A program made the translations under genes and the position numbers. A DNA stretch of 19,519 bases from JANQPC01 sp039208375 (GTDB taxonomy: Bacteria; Pseudomonadota; Alphaproteobacteria; Rhodobacterales; Rhodobacteraceae): contig JBCCRC010000058.1 in NCBI GenBank assembly GCA_039208375.1, positions 1-19,519 of the forward strand, read 5' to 3'. The notes below the pieces were generated by a model. It was not told where the DNA came from. It was given only the letters and a program-made list of their open reading frames with translations, and did no database searches. Of this stretch, positions 1 through 7,044 are shown piece after piece (within the stretch, counting starts at the first letter, position 1; each line of letters starts with the position of its first letter).

Positions 1-141
1 CCCGGCGCCGTGCAGCGCCGCCGCCGCGGCAACAGACAGTGCCCTAAGATCACCGTAGCTTAGCCAGTCGCGCCCCGGGGCTCCAAGCGCGGGCGCACTG
101 TCACTATGGCCCGCAATCAGCGCCGCAATCGTCTTCGTCAT
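1..141 (-). CDS. AMP-forming acyl-CoA synthetase, N-terminal 47 codons only (runs off window)
   Basis: Partial gene. Its start is inside the window and the rest lies beyond base 1. The 47 visible residues begin MTKTIAALIAGHSD and continue APALGAPGRDWLSYGDLRAL. This is the usual N-terminal pattern of AMP-binding acyl-CoA synthetases: a short helix, then 'pAl..pgr..lsYgeLr', then an Ala-rich helix. The ATG at 139-141 follows an AGGA Shine-Dalgarno about 9 bases upstream. The gene sits 25 bp after the tctA stop on the same strand, so it is probably the last visible gene of the transporter operon and may convert the imported carboxylate to its CoA ester. No catalytic motif is visible, so the substrate cannot be named; another adenylate-forming enzyme is possible. 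Confidence 0.62.
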   Translation of the reverse strand, partial: MTKTIAALIAGHSDSAPALGAPGRDWLSYGDLRALSVAAAAALHGAG

Positions 142-166
142 ATCGCCATTCCTACTCTCTGCGCGC

Positions 167-1687
167 TCACTCGGCTGCGGCTACGCCATTCTTTTTCGCC
201 CGCCCCCGCATCCGCTTCAAGAGTGGCAGCAGGAAGAACAAGATCGCCAACCCCATGAACGTAGCCGAAAGCGGGCGCTCGAAGAACGCAAGCACATTGC
301 CTCGCTCGGCGATCAGCGTCTGGCGGAAGCTGCTCTCCATCAGTGGGCCTAGTACGAGTGCCAGAACCAGTGGTGCCAGCGGGTAATCTGCCTTCCTCAG
401 CAGGTAGCCCGCTACCCCGAAACCCGCGATCAGCCACACGTCATGCAGCTTCTGGCTGGGTGCAAAGCCACCGACGATGCACAGCACAAGCACGAGCGCG
501 CAAAGCACAGTGAACGGCATCCGCAACGCCCACACGAAAAGCGGGATCAATGCCAGGTTGATCGCAACAGCGGCGAAATTCGCGGTGTAGAGCGACGAGA
601 TCAGGCCCCAAACGAAATCAGGCTGTTCTATGAAAAGCATCGGCCCGGGCATCAGCCCCCACATCACCATGCCGCCCAGCAGCAGCGCGGTGGTGGGCGA
701 GCCGGGAATTCCGAGGGTGAGCATTGGCAAAAGCGATCCGGTGGACGCCGCGTTGTTCGCCGTTTCCGGCGCCGCAACGCCCTCGATGTTTCCCTTCCCG
801 AAGGTTTCGGGCTTCTTGGACGTGGTCTTGGCCAGCCCATAGGCCATCAGCGAGGCGGGTGTCGCCCCGGCAGCCGGTAGCATGCCCACGAAGAAGCCCA
901 GAAACGACCCGAAGCTCATCGTTTTCCAAAGCCGGTTCATCTCCCGAAGCCCCGCGCCAAGTTCGCGGAAGGTCAGCTTGGCAGGCGTCACCGAAGGCGC
1001 GGATTTCGAGGTTTCGATGGTATGGAGCACCTCGCCAACGCCATAAACGCCAATCGCGAGCACGAGGAAGGATATTCCGGCATAGAATCCCGGCAGATCG
1101 CCGAAAATCAGCCGGGGCTGGCCCGAAATCAGATCAAGCCCCACCGTAGAAAGCACAAGGCCGAGGCAGATCATGATGATCGTCTTCAGAATATCATCGC
1201 CACCAAGCCCCACGAAGGTGGTGAATGCCAGAAGAACCAAGGCAAACTCCTCCGCGGGGCCGAAGGCCAGCGCCAGATCGGCAAGCGGCACCGCGAAAAG
1301 GGTAAACAGCACCACCGAGATCGTTCCGCCCACGAAAGAGGCGACGGCCGCGGCGATCAACGCAAGGCCCGCCCTGCCCTGCTGCGCCATGGGCCGCCCG
1401 TCGAAGGTGGTCGCAACGGCCGTCGATGCACCGGGGATGCCCAACAGCACAGAACTCACCGCACCACCGTACATCGCGCCGTAATAGATCGCCGCCAGCA
1501 GGATGATCGCCGACGAGGGTGGCACGATGAAGGTGAGCGGCAGCACGATTGCCACACCGTTGACCGATCCCAGTCCCGGCATCGCTCCGATGAAAAGCCC
1601 AGCCGTTACTCCGATGAGCACGATCATCAGGTTGAAGGGCGAAAGCGAGGTCGCGAATCCGTCGGCAAGAAGGGACAGTATCTCCAT
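167..1687 (-). CDS. tctA: Tripartite tricarboxylate transporter large permease, TctA family
   Basis: The 506-aa protein is the large membrane subunit of a TTT-family secondary transporter, which imports a carboxylate delivered by a periplasmic binding protein. It has about a dozen hydrophobic segments and the family signature near the N-terminus, GLFIGAMPGLGSVNGVAIVL (about residues 30-49). A second Gly/Pro-rich stretch lies mid-protein (GFFVGMLPAAGATPASLMAY). Length is typical for TctA (about 500 aa). The ATG is preceded by GAGG, which overlaps the tctB stop, so the two genes are probably translationally coupled. Substrate cannot be read from sequence; TTT systems carry citrate, tartrate, terephthalate and other carboxylates. 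Confidence 0.93.
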   Translation of the reverse strand: MEILSLLADGFATSLSPFNLMIVLIGVTAGLFIGAMPGLGSVNGVAIVLPLTFIVPPSSAIILLAAIYYGAMYGGAVSSVLLGIPGASTAVATTFDGRPMAQQGRAGLALIAAAVASFVGGTISVVLFTLFAVPLADLALAFGPAEEFALVLLAFTTFVGLGGDDILKTIIMICLGLVLSTVGLDLISGQPRLIFGDLPGFYAGISFLVLAIGVYGVGEVLHTIETSKSAPSVTPAKLTFRELGAGLREMNRLWKTMSFGSFLGFFVGMLPAAGATPASLMAYGLAKTTSKKPETFGKGNIEGVAAPETANNAASTGSLLPMLTLGIPGSPTTALLLGGMVMWGLMPGPMLFIEQPDFVWGLISSLYTANFAAVAINLALIPLFVWALRMPFTVLCALVLVLCIVGGFAPSQKLHDVWLIAGFGVAGYLLRKADYPLAPLVLALVLGPLMESSFRQTLIAERGNVLAFFERPLSATFMGLAILFFLLPLLKRMRGRAKKNGVAAAE

Positions 1688-1696
1688 GCCGCCGCC

Positions 1697-2185
1697 TCAG
1701 AAAAAGATCGCGTAGAGGGGCAGGAACAGCGGCTCCGTCCACCCTTTGGGTAGCAGGATCTTCAGCGCCACCTCAAAGAAGAAGAACAGGAAGATCGGGG
1801 TCGCCACAACGAGCCCGCCTGTCAGAACCCAACCGTGACCGCCAAAGACCTTCAGATACCATAGGAGAAAGAGCACAATCGCGACATAGGCGCCCGTATA
1901 GGGGATTAGCCCTATGGTGACGAAAAGCGCCAGGCCCACGGCAATCACCGATCGGATGGTTTCGGGATCGAAGAACGGAACAAATGTTTCGTCCTGCCAG
2001 AAGCTCCGCACAAGAATGCCGCCGGCACACAGCGCCATGATCGCCGAAAGCCAGAACGGAAACGCCCCGCCGCCCGGGCCGCCGCTTTCTCCGTGCCACC
2101 CGATGGGCAGTGCACTCGCGTGAACCATGAAATAGCCGCTGAGCCCGATCAGGGCCAAGGCGATCACGCGATCCGCCGTTAGCAT
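1697..2185 (-). CDS. tctB: Tripartite tricarboxylate transporter small permease, TctB family
   Basis: This 162-aa membrane protein is the small permease subunit that partners TctA. Four hydrophobic segments are visible: VIALALIGLSGYFMV near the start, then around FPFWLSAIMALCAGGILV, IRSVIAVGLALFVTIGLIPY and a final stretch ending in IFLFFFFEVALKILLP. This is the usual four-helix TctB arrangement, and the C-terminal LLPKGWTEPLFLP resembles the common TctB ending 'LP.g'. I chose the ATG at 2183-2185 because GGAGAG lies 6 bases upstream; a TTG 18 bases further up (2203) is open but would overlap that ribosome site. The gene lies between tctC and tctA, with a hairpin in the tctC-tctB gap. Confidence 0.88.
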   Translation of the reverse strand: MLTADRVIALALIGLSGYFMVHASALPIGWHGESGGPGGGAFPFWLSAIMALCAGGILVRSFWQDETFVPFFDPETIRSVIAVGLALFVTIGLIPYTGAYVAIVLFLLWYLKVFGGHGWVLTGGLVVATPIFLFFFFEVALKILLPKGWTEPLFLPLYAIFF

Positions 2186-2214
2186 GGCGCGCTCTCCGCT
2201 CAAAAATGGGTATG

Positions 2215-2237
2215 GCGGGGCCGTGTGACAGCCCCGC
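2215..2237 (-). terminator. Intergenic hairpin between tctC and tctB (attenuator or mRNA stabiliser)
   Basis: On the minus strand GCGGGGC and GCCCCGC form a perfect 7-bp stem with a 9-nt loop, followed about 8 bases later by a run of five T. It lies 24 bases past the tctC stop and just before the tctB ribosome site. Hairpins here commonly keep receptor mRNA more abundant than permease mRNA. Whether it terminates or protects the 3' end is inference. Confidence 0.5.
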
Positions 2238-2261
2238 TTGAGCTGCTCTACAAAGGGCGGG

Positions 2262-3248
2262 TCAGGACGATCCTTCGCCCATCATCTGCAGGATCTCGGC
2301 GTGCTTATCACGTTCCTCCAGGAAATAGGCCTGTAGTGCGTCGCCAGTAAGAAAATCGGCCATCAGGGCCTTTTCCTGCGTATATGTCTGCCACTCTTCA
2401 GATTGCGATAGCGCCTCGAACATCGCGGTGTAATAGGCTACCGCCTCTGCCGGCATATCCTTGGGGCCAACGAAGCTGCGCTGCATCCAGTAGACGATAT
2501 CGTGCCCCATCTCTGTCGCCGTCGGCGTGTCGGGGAAGGCGGCAAGCCGGTCCGGCGTGAAGGCCACGATCGGGCGCGATTTGCCCGCTTGGTAGAAGCC
2601 CATCTGTTCTGAGGGGTTATTCACCGTGCTGTCGATATGGCCGCCCACGAGGTTCTTGGCCACATCGCCGCCACCCTTGAAGGGCACGTAGGTGATCTCG
2701 ATGTCGAAGGCATCTTCCAGCATCGCTGTCACCAGGCTGTCTTCCTGCCCTGTGCCGGTGCCACCCATCTTCCATTCACCGCCTGCGGCCTGCACGGCGG
2801 CAACCCAGTCTTCCAGCGTCTGAATATCGCTGTCGGCGTTCACCCAAAGCACGAACGTGTCGAGCGCCATGCGCGCGATCGGCGTGAACTCTTCGATATC
2901 CACCCCGATATCGTTGCGTAGCGGTGTTGTGTAGTAGCTGTTGAGCGTGGCCATGATCTTGTGCGCGTCACCCGAATTGTCGGACAGATAGCGCAACGCT
3001 TCTGCGCCCGAGCCGCCGCCCTTGTTGACGGGCAGAACCGGCATCGAGGCTAGGCTCTCTTTCTGGATAATCGACTGGAATAGGCGCGCAAGCCGATCTG
3101 CACCGCCTCCCTGGCCCGCCATGATCACCATCTCGATCGGCTTATTAGGGGCCCAATCGCCAGCCTGAACCGGGCCAAGGCTGGCTGTGACTGCAAATGC
3201 GGCTGCACCTGCCGCAGCAAATGCACGGCGCGTAAAGCTATGAATCAT
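2262..3248 (-). CDS. tctC: Tripartite tricarboxylate transporter substrate-binding protein, TctC/Bug family
   Basis: The 328-aa periplasmic solute receptor of the TTT transporter. The N-terminus FTRRAFAAAGAAAFAVTAS has a twin arginine followed by a hydrophobic stretch and a likely cleavage site at VQA/GDW (about residue 29), suggesting Tat export, as is common for alphaproteobacterial Bug proteins. The mature part starts with the family pattern WAPNKPIEMVIMAGQGGGADRLAR. Mid-protein there is a MGGTGTGQEDSLVTA ligand-loop segment and VPFKGGGDVAKNLVGGHID, both recognisable in the family. An excellent ribosome site (GGGAGGATTT) lies just before the ATG. The gene heads the operon, as receptors usually do. 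Ligand unknown; tricarboxylate, dicarboxylate and aromatic acids are all found in this family. Confidence 0.92.
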   Translation of the reverse strand: MIHSFTRRAFAAAGAAAFAVTASLGPVQAGDWAPNKPIEMVIMAGQGGGADRLARLFQSIIQKESLASMPVLPVNKGGGSGAEALRYLSDNSGDAHKIMATLNSYYTTPLRNDIGVDIEEFTPIARMALDTFVLWVNADSDIQTLEDWVAAVQAAGGEWKMGGTGTGQEDSLVTAMLEDAFDIEITYVPFKGGGDVAKNLVGGHIDSTVNNPSEQMGFYQAGKSRPIVAFTPDRLAAFPDTPTATEMGHDIVYWMQRSFVGPKDMPAEAVAYYTAMFEALSQSEEWQTYTQEKALMADFLTGDALQAYFLEERDKHAEILQMMGEGSS

Positions 3249-3368
3249 ATCGAAATCCTCCCTGGGAAGAGCCTCGGTTATGAGTGCTCCGATTAAGAAT
3301 TTAGGTCAAAACGACACGTGGAAAAGGCGCAAACGACATAAAATTGCGTAACAGTATCCCGTTGCATA

Positions 3369-3389
3369 CGATTATTGCGCACATAATCG
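3369..3389. promoter_or_regulatory. Inverted repeat upstream of tctC, possible operator
   Basis: CGATTAT and ATAATCG form a perfect 7-bp inverted repeat around a 7-nt spacer (TGCGCAC) in the 215-bp region between tctC and the divergent tRNA-Cys. It is 121-141 bp before the tctC ATG. The size and AT-rich arms fit a dimeric repressor or activator site of the transporter operon. No regulator gene lies beside it in the window. Confidence 0.35.
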
Positions 3390-3424
3390 CAACAATAGGT
3401 GCGCGCGCGGCCGGGCGATCCGCC

Positions 3425-3453
3425 TTGACGCCGGGGGCGGGAAAACCTACTCC
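3425..3453 (+). promoter_or_regulatory. Probable sigma-70 type promoter of tRNA-Cys
   Basis: TTGACG at 3425-3430 is followed, after 17 bases, by TACTCC at 3448-3453, about 10 bases before the first base of the mature tRNA. The -35 is close to consensus and the -10 is poor, but the position is what a tRNA promoter needs. Confidence 0.45.
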
Positions 3454-3463
3454 CCACCCAGCG

Positions 3464-3537
3464 GGCGACGTGGCGGAGTGGTTACGCAGCGGATTGCAAA
3501 TCCGTGTACACCGGTTCGATTCCGGTCGTCGCCTCCA
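3464..3537 (+). tRNA. tRNA-Cys (anticodon GCA), CCA encoded
   Basis: A full cloverleaf folds by hand. The acceptor stem is GGCGACG (3464-3470) with CGTCGCC (3527-3533), then discriminator T and encoded CCA (3535-3537). The D stem starts at 3473. The anticodon stem GCGGA/TCCGT (3489-3493 with 3501-3505) encloses TTGCAAA with anticodon GCA at 3496-3498. The T arm is ACCGG-TTCGATT-CCGGT. The U73 discriminator and GCA anticodon are the recognised identity elements for cysteine. It lies 27 bases upstream of kdsA on the same strand. Confidence 0.97.
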
Positions 3538-3564
3538 GATCCGCCGAAGGCTCCGGAGCGCGCC

Positions 3565-4389
3565 ATGACAACCCCCGTTTCCATCGGCTCGCTTACAATC
3601 GCCAACGATCGCCCCTTCACGCTTATAGCCGGCCCCTGCCAGATCGAAACGCTCGATCACGCCCGCGCGGTTGCCGAGGGTATCGCATCGGCGGCAGAGG
3701 CGGCAGGCATCGGCTGGATCTACAAATCGAGCTACGACAAGGCCAACCGTTCCTCCCACCAAACCGCGCGCGGGCTGGGGATGGAAGCGGGGCTCGATGT
3801 GCTGGCCCGCATCAAGGAAGAGTTCGGCGTGCCGGTGCTGACCGATGTGCACTTGCCCGATCACTGCGCGCCGGTGGCCAAGGTCTGCGATGTTCTGCAG
3901 ATCCCCGCTTTCTTGTCGCGCCAAACCGACCTTCTGCTGGCTGCCGGGGAAACGGGCGCGGCGGTCAACATCAAGAAGGGTCAGTTCCTCGCGCCGTGGG
4001 ATATGGCCAATGTCGCAGCCAAAGTTGCCTCCACCGGCAACAGCCGTATCCTGCTGTGTGAACGCGGCACATCGTTTGGCTACAATACCCTTGTCAGCGA
4101 TTTCCGCGCGCTGCCCGTGATGGCCGAAACCGGCTACCCCGTGGTGTTCGATGCCACCCATTCGGTGCAGCAGCCCGGCGGCAAGGGCACATCTTCGGGG
4201 GGGGATCGCCGCTTTGTGCCGCCGCTCGCCGCCGCGGCGGTGGCCGTGGGCTGCGCCGGACTTTTCATAGAAACCCACGAAGATCCCGATAACGCGCCAT
4301 CGGATGGGCCCAATATGGTGCCGCTGGCAGAACTGCCTGCGCTTTTGAAGCGCCTCCGTGCGATCGAACAGGCCGCAAAGGGCATCTGA
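3565..4389 (+). CDS. kdsA: 3-deoxy-8-phosphooctulonate synthase (KDO-8-P synthase), metal-dependent type
   Basis: The 274-aa cytoplasmic enzyme condenses phosphoenolpyruvate with arabinose 5-phosphate to Kdo-8-phosphate, the precursor of the inner-core sugar of lipopolysaccharide. Recognisable blocks are IAGPCQIET, YKSSYDKANRSS (about 53-64), LSRQTDLLLAA, NIKKGQFLAPWD and FDATHSVQQPGG. C25, H199, E236 and D247 fall at a constant +14 offset from the metal ligands C11, H185, E222 and D233 of the Aquifex aeolicus enzyme (numbers from memory), so this is the metal-dependent class rather than the E. coli class with Asn. The start is the ATG with GGAG 7 bases upstream; the frame stays open further up only because it runs into the tRNA. 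The stop overlaps the next gene's start by one base (TGATG). Confidence 0.97.
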   Translation: MTTPVSIGSLTIANDRPFTLIAGPCQIETLDHARAVAEGIASAAEAAGIGWIYKSSYDKANRSSHQTARGLGMEAGLDVLARIKEEFGVPVLTDVHLPDHCAPVAKVCDVLQIPAFLSRQTDLLLAAGETGAAVNIKKGQFLAPWDMANVAAKVASTGNSRILLCERGTSFGYNTLVSDFRALPVMAETGYPVVFDATHSVQQPGGKGTSSGGDRRFVPPLAAAAVAVGCAGLFIETHEDPDNAPSDGPNMVPLAELPALLKRLRAIEQAAKGI

Positions 4390-5360
4390 TGTTTTCAAAG
4401 GATGAACTCACCGCCGCGTCCTCGCTCGTGAATACCCACATGCCGCCAACGCCCCAGCACAGCTGGCCGCTTCTGGCCCAGCGCCTGGGCTGCGAGGTGA
4501 TCGTCAAGCACGAAAACCACACGCCAACCGGCGCCTTCAAGGTACGCGGCGGGATCACTTTCATAGATTGGCTGAAGCGCGCGCATCCGGACGCGCCCGG
4601 AATCATCACCGCCACCCGCGGCAATCATGGCCAGAGCCAGGCGCGGGCCGCCACAGCCGCGGGTCTGCGTGCAGTCGTCTACGTGCCGCGCGGAAACTCG
4701 GTGGAAAAAAATGCGGCCATGCGCGCCTTCGGGGCCGAGCTTGTGGAGCATGGGGATGATTTCGATGAAGCACGCGTAGAAGCCTACCGGGTGGCCGAAG
4801 AAGAGGGGCTCTTCATCGTGCCCCCCTTCCACCGTGAGCTTGTGCGCGGTGTGGCAACCTACGGGTTGGAACTCTTCTCTGAACATCCCGATTTGCACGC
4901 CGTCTACGTGCCCATCGGCTGCGGCTCGGGCATCTGCGGCACGATTGCGGCCCGCGATGCGCTCGGGCTTTCCACCCGCATCGTGGGCGTCGTCTCTGAA
5001 AACGCACAAACCGCCAAGCTGTCTGTCGAGGCCGGCCGCCCGGTGGAAACGAACGACGCCCGGACCTTCGCCGACGGTATGGCGGTGCGCGTGCCGGTGC
5101 CCGAGGCGATGGAAATCTACGGGCGCGGCGCCGAACGCATCGTCACAGTGTCCGACGATGCCGTGGCCGAAGCTATCCGTACCTTCTACGCCGATACCCA
5201 CAACCTGGCGGAGGGCGCTGGCGCTGCACCACTTGCCGCCCTCATGCAGGAACGCGCGGCTATGGCGGGCCGCAAGGTGGCCGTGATCCTCTGCGGCGGC
5301 AATATCGACCGTGACTGGTTCGCCCAGGTGCTGGCGGGAAAAACCCCGGTTCCGGCCTGA
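4389..5360 (+). CDS. Threonine dehydratase-like PLP enzyme (fold-type II, serine/threonine ammonia-lyase family)
   Basis: The 323-aa protein has the PLP lysine in HTPTGAFKVRGG (K51), the phosphate/substrate loop TATRGNHGQ (about 75-83) and the glycine-rich PLP-phosphate loop GCGSG (177-181). The family deaminates threonine or serine to the 2-oxo acid, with pyridoxal phosphate. At 323 aa it has the catalytic domain only, without the C-terminal regulatory ACT-like domain of biosynthetic IlvA, so it is more like catabolic or broad-specificity members. The EutB dehydratase of hydroxyectoine use is a look-alike of similar length, but no other ectoine gene is nearby. Its ATG overlaps the kdsA stop, with AAAGGG upstream, so translation is probably coupled. 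The exact substrate is uncertain. Confidence 0.82.
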   Translation: MFSKDELTAASSLVNTHMPPTPQHSWPLLAQRLGCEVIVKHENHTPTGAFKVRGGITFIDWLKRAHPDAPGIITATRGNHGQSQARAATAAGLRAVVYVPRGNSVEKNAAMRAFGAELVEHGDDFDEARVEAYRVAEEEGLFIVPPFHRELVRGVATYGLELFSEHPDLHAVYVPIGCGSGICGTIAARDALGLSTRIVGVVSENAQTAKLSVEAGRPVETNDARTFADGMAVRVPVPEAMEIYGRGAERIVTVSDDAVAEAIRTFYADTHNLAEGAGAAPLAALMQERAAMAGRKVAVILCGGNIDRDWFAQVLAGKTPVPA

Positions 5361-5383
5361 GCGACGCGACCGTCACTACGGCG

Positions 5384-5932
5384 TCACGCAGTCAGCGGAT
5401 ACAGCGCCAAGTCTTCGTAGACGGCCCCGCCCGGCCCAAGCGTTGAAGCAACCAGCGCAAATGAGGGAATGGCTTCTGGCGCCACCCGCAGGCCAGCGCG
5501 ATCCGCGATGAACCGTTGTAAGTTGGCATTTTCCACCGTTCCATGGCGGAAGCGGGCCAGCGTGATGTGAGGCACGAACTTGCGCCCTTCGGGCACAAGG
5601 CCCGCCGAGCGCAACCGACGAACTACGGCGCCGTGAAGAGCGACCAGCCCCGCCTCTCGCGGCACCGCGGCCCAAAGCGCGCGCGGCCGCGCGCCCCCGA
5701 ACGTACCGATCCCCTCCACGCCCACCAGAGGCGCGGGGGCGGGCACGCCGCTAAGCGCATCATGCGCCGCATCTAGATCATTCTCGGAAAGATCCCCTAG
5801 AAACGCCAGTGTAAGGTGAAGGTTCTCTTGCGGTACGGGACGCCCCAACGGGAGACCCCGCTGCGCCGCCACAAGCGCCTCCGCCATCACCTCGGGCAGC
5901 CAAAGCGCCACGAACGCGCGGGTCAGGCCCAT
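5384..5932 (-). CDS. thpR: RNA 2',3'-cyclic phosphodiesterase (ThpR/LigT, 2H family)
   Basis: The 182-aa protein carries the two HxT motifs of the 2H phosphoesterase family: NLHLTLAFLGD (H39, T41) and PHITLARF (H122, T124), about 80 residues apart as in LigT/ThpR. The family opens 2',3'-cyclic phosphate ends of RNA and can ligate tRNA halves in vitro. The N-terminus LTRAFVALWLP matches the usual first strand 'RlFvAl.lp', so I placed the start at 5932. The open frame extends another 79 codons, but those residues are Ala/Arg-rich shadow of the upstream gene. The ATG overlaps the end of the deacetylase gene by 10 bases. It converges on the dehydratase gene with a 23-bp gap and no visible terminator. 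Confidence 0.9.
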   Translation of the reverse strand: MGLTRAFVALWLPEVMAEALVAAQRGLPLGRPVPQENLHLTLAFLGDLSENDLDAAHDALSGVPAPAPLVGVEGIGTFGGARPRALWAAVPREAGLVALHGAVVRRLRSAGLVPEGRKFVPHITLARFRHGTVENANLQRFIADRAGLRVAPEAIPSFALVASTLGPGGAVYEDLALYPLTA

Positions 5933-7044
5933 ATCGCCGCGCGTTCCTCTAGCGCGGCAAGGCGCGCGCGCACCTCGCCCCGCACGGGCCCCTCGCGCGG
6001 GCTGTCGCGAAGCGTTGTGAACCAGTGCTCGGGCCACGGATCGCGCCGCGCCCGCCCGGGCCACGTGAGCGACCGCAGCACCGCCTCGCCATCGGGCGGC
6101 AGCCTGTCGGGTATCTCCGCCCCGGCAAGTGTAGCCCAAACCCCCGTCCACAGCCGGCCGACCGACCACGGGTTATAGCCCCCGCCGCCCAACACCAAAA
6201 ACCGGCGGGTCATCGCCCGTAGTGCGGCAACCACGGCCCAATGGGCATTGTTTGACAGCGCCAGCCGCGAGAGGGGATCCTCGGTCACGCCGTCCGCCCC
6301 GCATTGCAGCACAATCGCCTCTGGTCGAAACGCCGCAATCCTCGGCAAAATCAAGCGGTCGCGCACTACAGCCATCTCGCTATCGTTAAACCCTTTGGGC
6401 ACCGGCATGTTCCAAACTTCGCCGGCGCCGCGATCCTCAAGTGCGCCGGTGAAGGGCCAGCGCTGTTCCTCGTGAACCGAGATCATCAGGATGTCGGTGT
6501 CGCCCGCAAACGCGTGTTCAACCCCGTCACAATGATGCGCGTCGATATCCACATAGGCAATCCGCCGCAGGCCCGAAGCCCTCAGCGACAGGATCGCGAA
6601 CACCGGATCGTTGAGATAGCAAAATCCGTTCGCGCGATCGGGAAACCCGTGATGCGTGCCACCGGCTGGGTTATGGATCACGCCCGGCTCCCGCAGCAAC
6701 TCACCGGCCAGTATCGACGCGCCGGTGGCCGTGGCCGGGCGGCGGAACATTTCGGAAAAGACTGGGTTCGACGTTGTGCCAAGCCCGTGGCGTTCGCGCG
6801 CGTCTTCATCCACCGCGCCGGCCTGCTCCGCGGCCTGGAGCGCGGCGATGTATTCGGTGGTGTGCCACGCTGTCAGCGCCGCGGGGCGCGCCCTTGGGCT
6901 GTTGATATACTGCTGAGCCGGCAGCCATCCGAGCGCACGGCTAAGGTCGAGAACGGTCGAAACCCGCGCGATCCGTAAGGGATGCCAACTGCCATAGGTG
7001 GACGTGCGGTAAATCTCATGGCCAATCAGCCGCGGGGCCATCAT
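5923..7044 (-). CDS. acuC: Class I/II histone deacetylase-like protein (HDLP/AcuC type)
   Basis: The 373-aa zinc amidohydrolase removes acetyl groups from lysine in proteins or from small acetylated compounds. Catalytic features are clear: GGTHHGF (H131, H132), DIDAHHCDGVEHAF (D166, D168, H170, D173), QCGADGVTEDPLSRLALSN (D251) and LGGGGYNPW (Y290). The zinc ligands would be D168, H170 and D251. The residue numbers and the unusual HHCDG match Aquifex HDLP, as does the C-terminal stretch EGPVRGEVRARLAALEE. The start is the ATG at 7042-7044, which shares ATGA with the upstream stop; the next codon is also ATG. Bacterial AcuC typically acts on acetyl-CoA synthetase, but no acetate gene is visible here, so the target is unknown. 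Confidence 0.87.
   Translation of the reverse strand: MMAPRLIGHEIYRTSTYGSWHPLRIARVSTVLDLSRALGWLPAQQYINSPRARPAALTAWHTTEYIAALQAAEQAGAVDEDARERHGLGTTSNPVFSEMFRRPATATGASILAGELLREPGVIHNPAGGTHHGFPDRANGFCYLNDPVFAILSLRASGLRRIAYVDIDAHHCDGVEHAFAGDTDILMISVHEEQRWPFTGALEDRGAGEVWNMPVPKGFNDSEMAVVRDRLILPRIAAFRPEAIVLQCGADGVTEDPLSRLALSNNAHWAVVAALRAMTRRFLVLGGGGYNPWSVGRLWTGVWATLAGAEIPDRLPPDGEAVLRSLTWPGRARRDPWPEHWFTTLRDSPREGPVRGEVRARLAALEERAAIWA

Noticed and set aside
1022..1753. 243-aa plus-strand open frame rich in Arg, His and Gln
   Set aside because: It lies opposite tctA and has the composition of antisense shadow in high-GC DNA; tctA is a clear family member.
3301..4398. 365-aa minus-strand open frame opposite kdsA
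   Set aside because: It spans the tRNA and kdsA in antisense, shows no family pattern and has low-complexity His/Arg content.
4395..5201. 268-aa minus-strand open frame opposite the dehydratase
   Set aside because: Shadow of a well-supported PLP enzyme; His/Gly-rich product without a family pattern.
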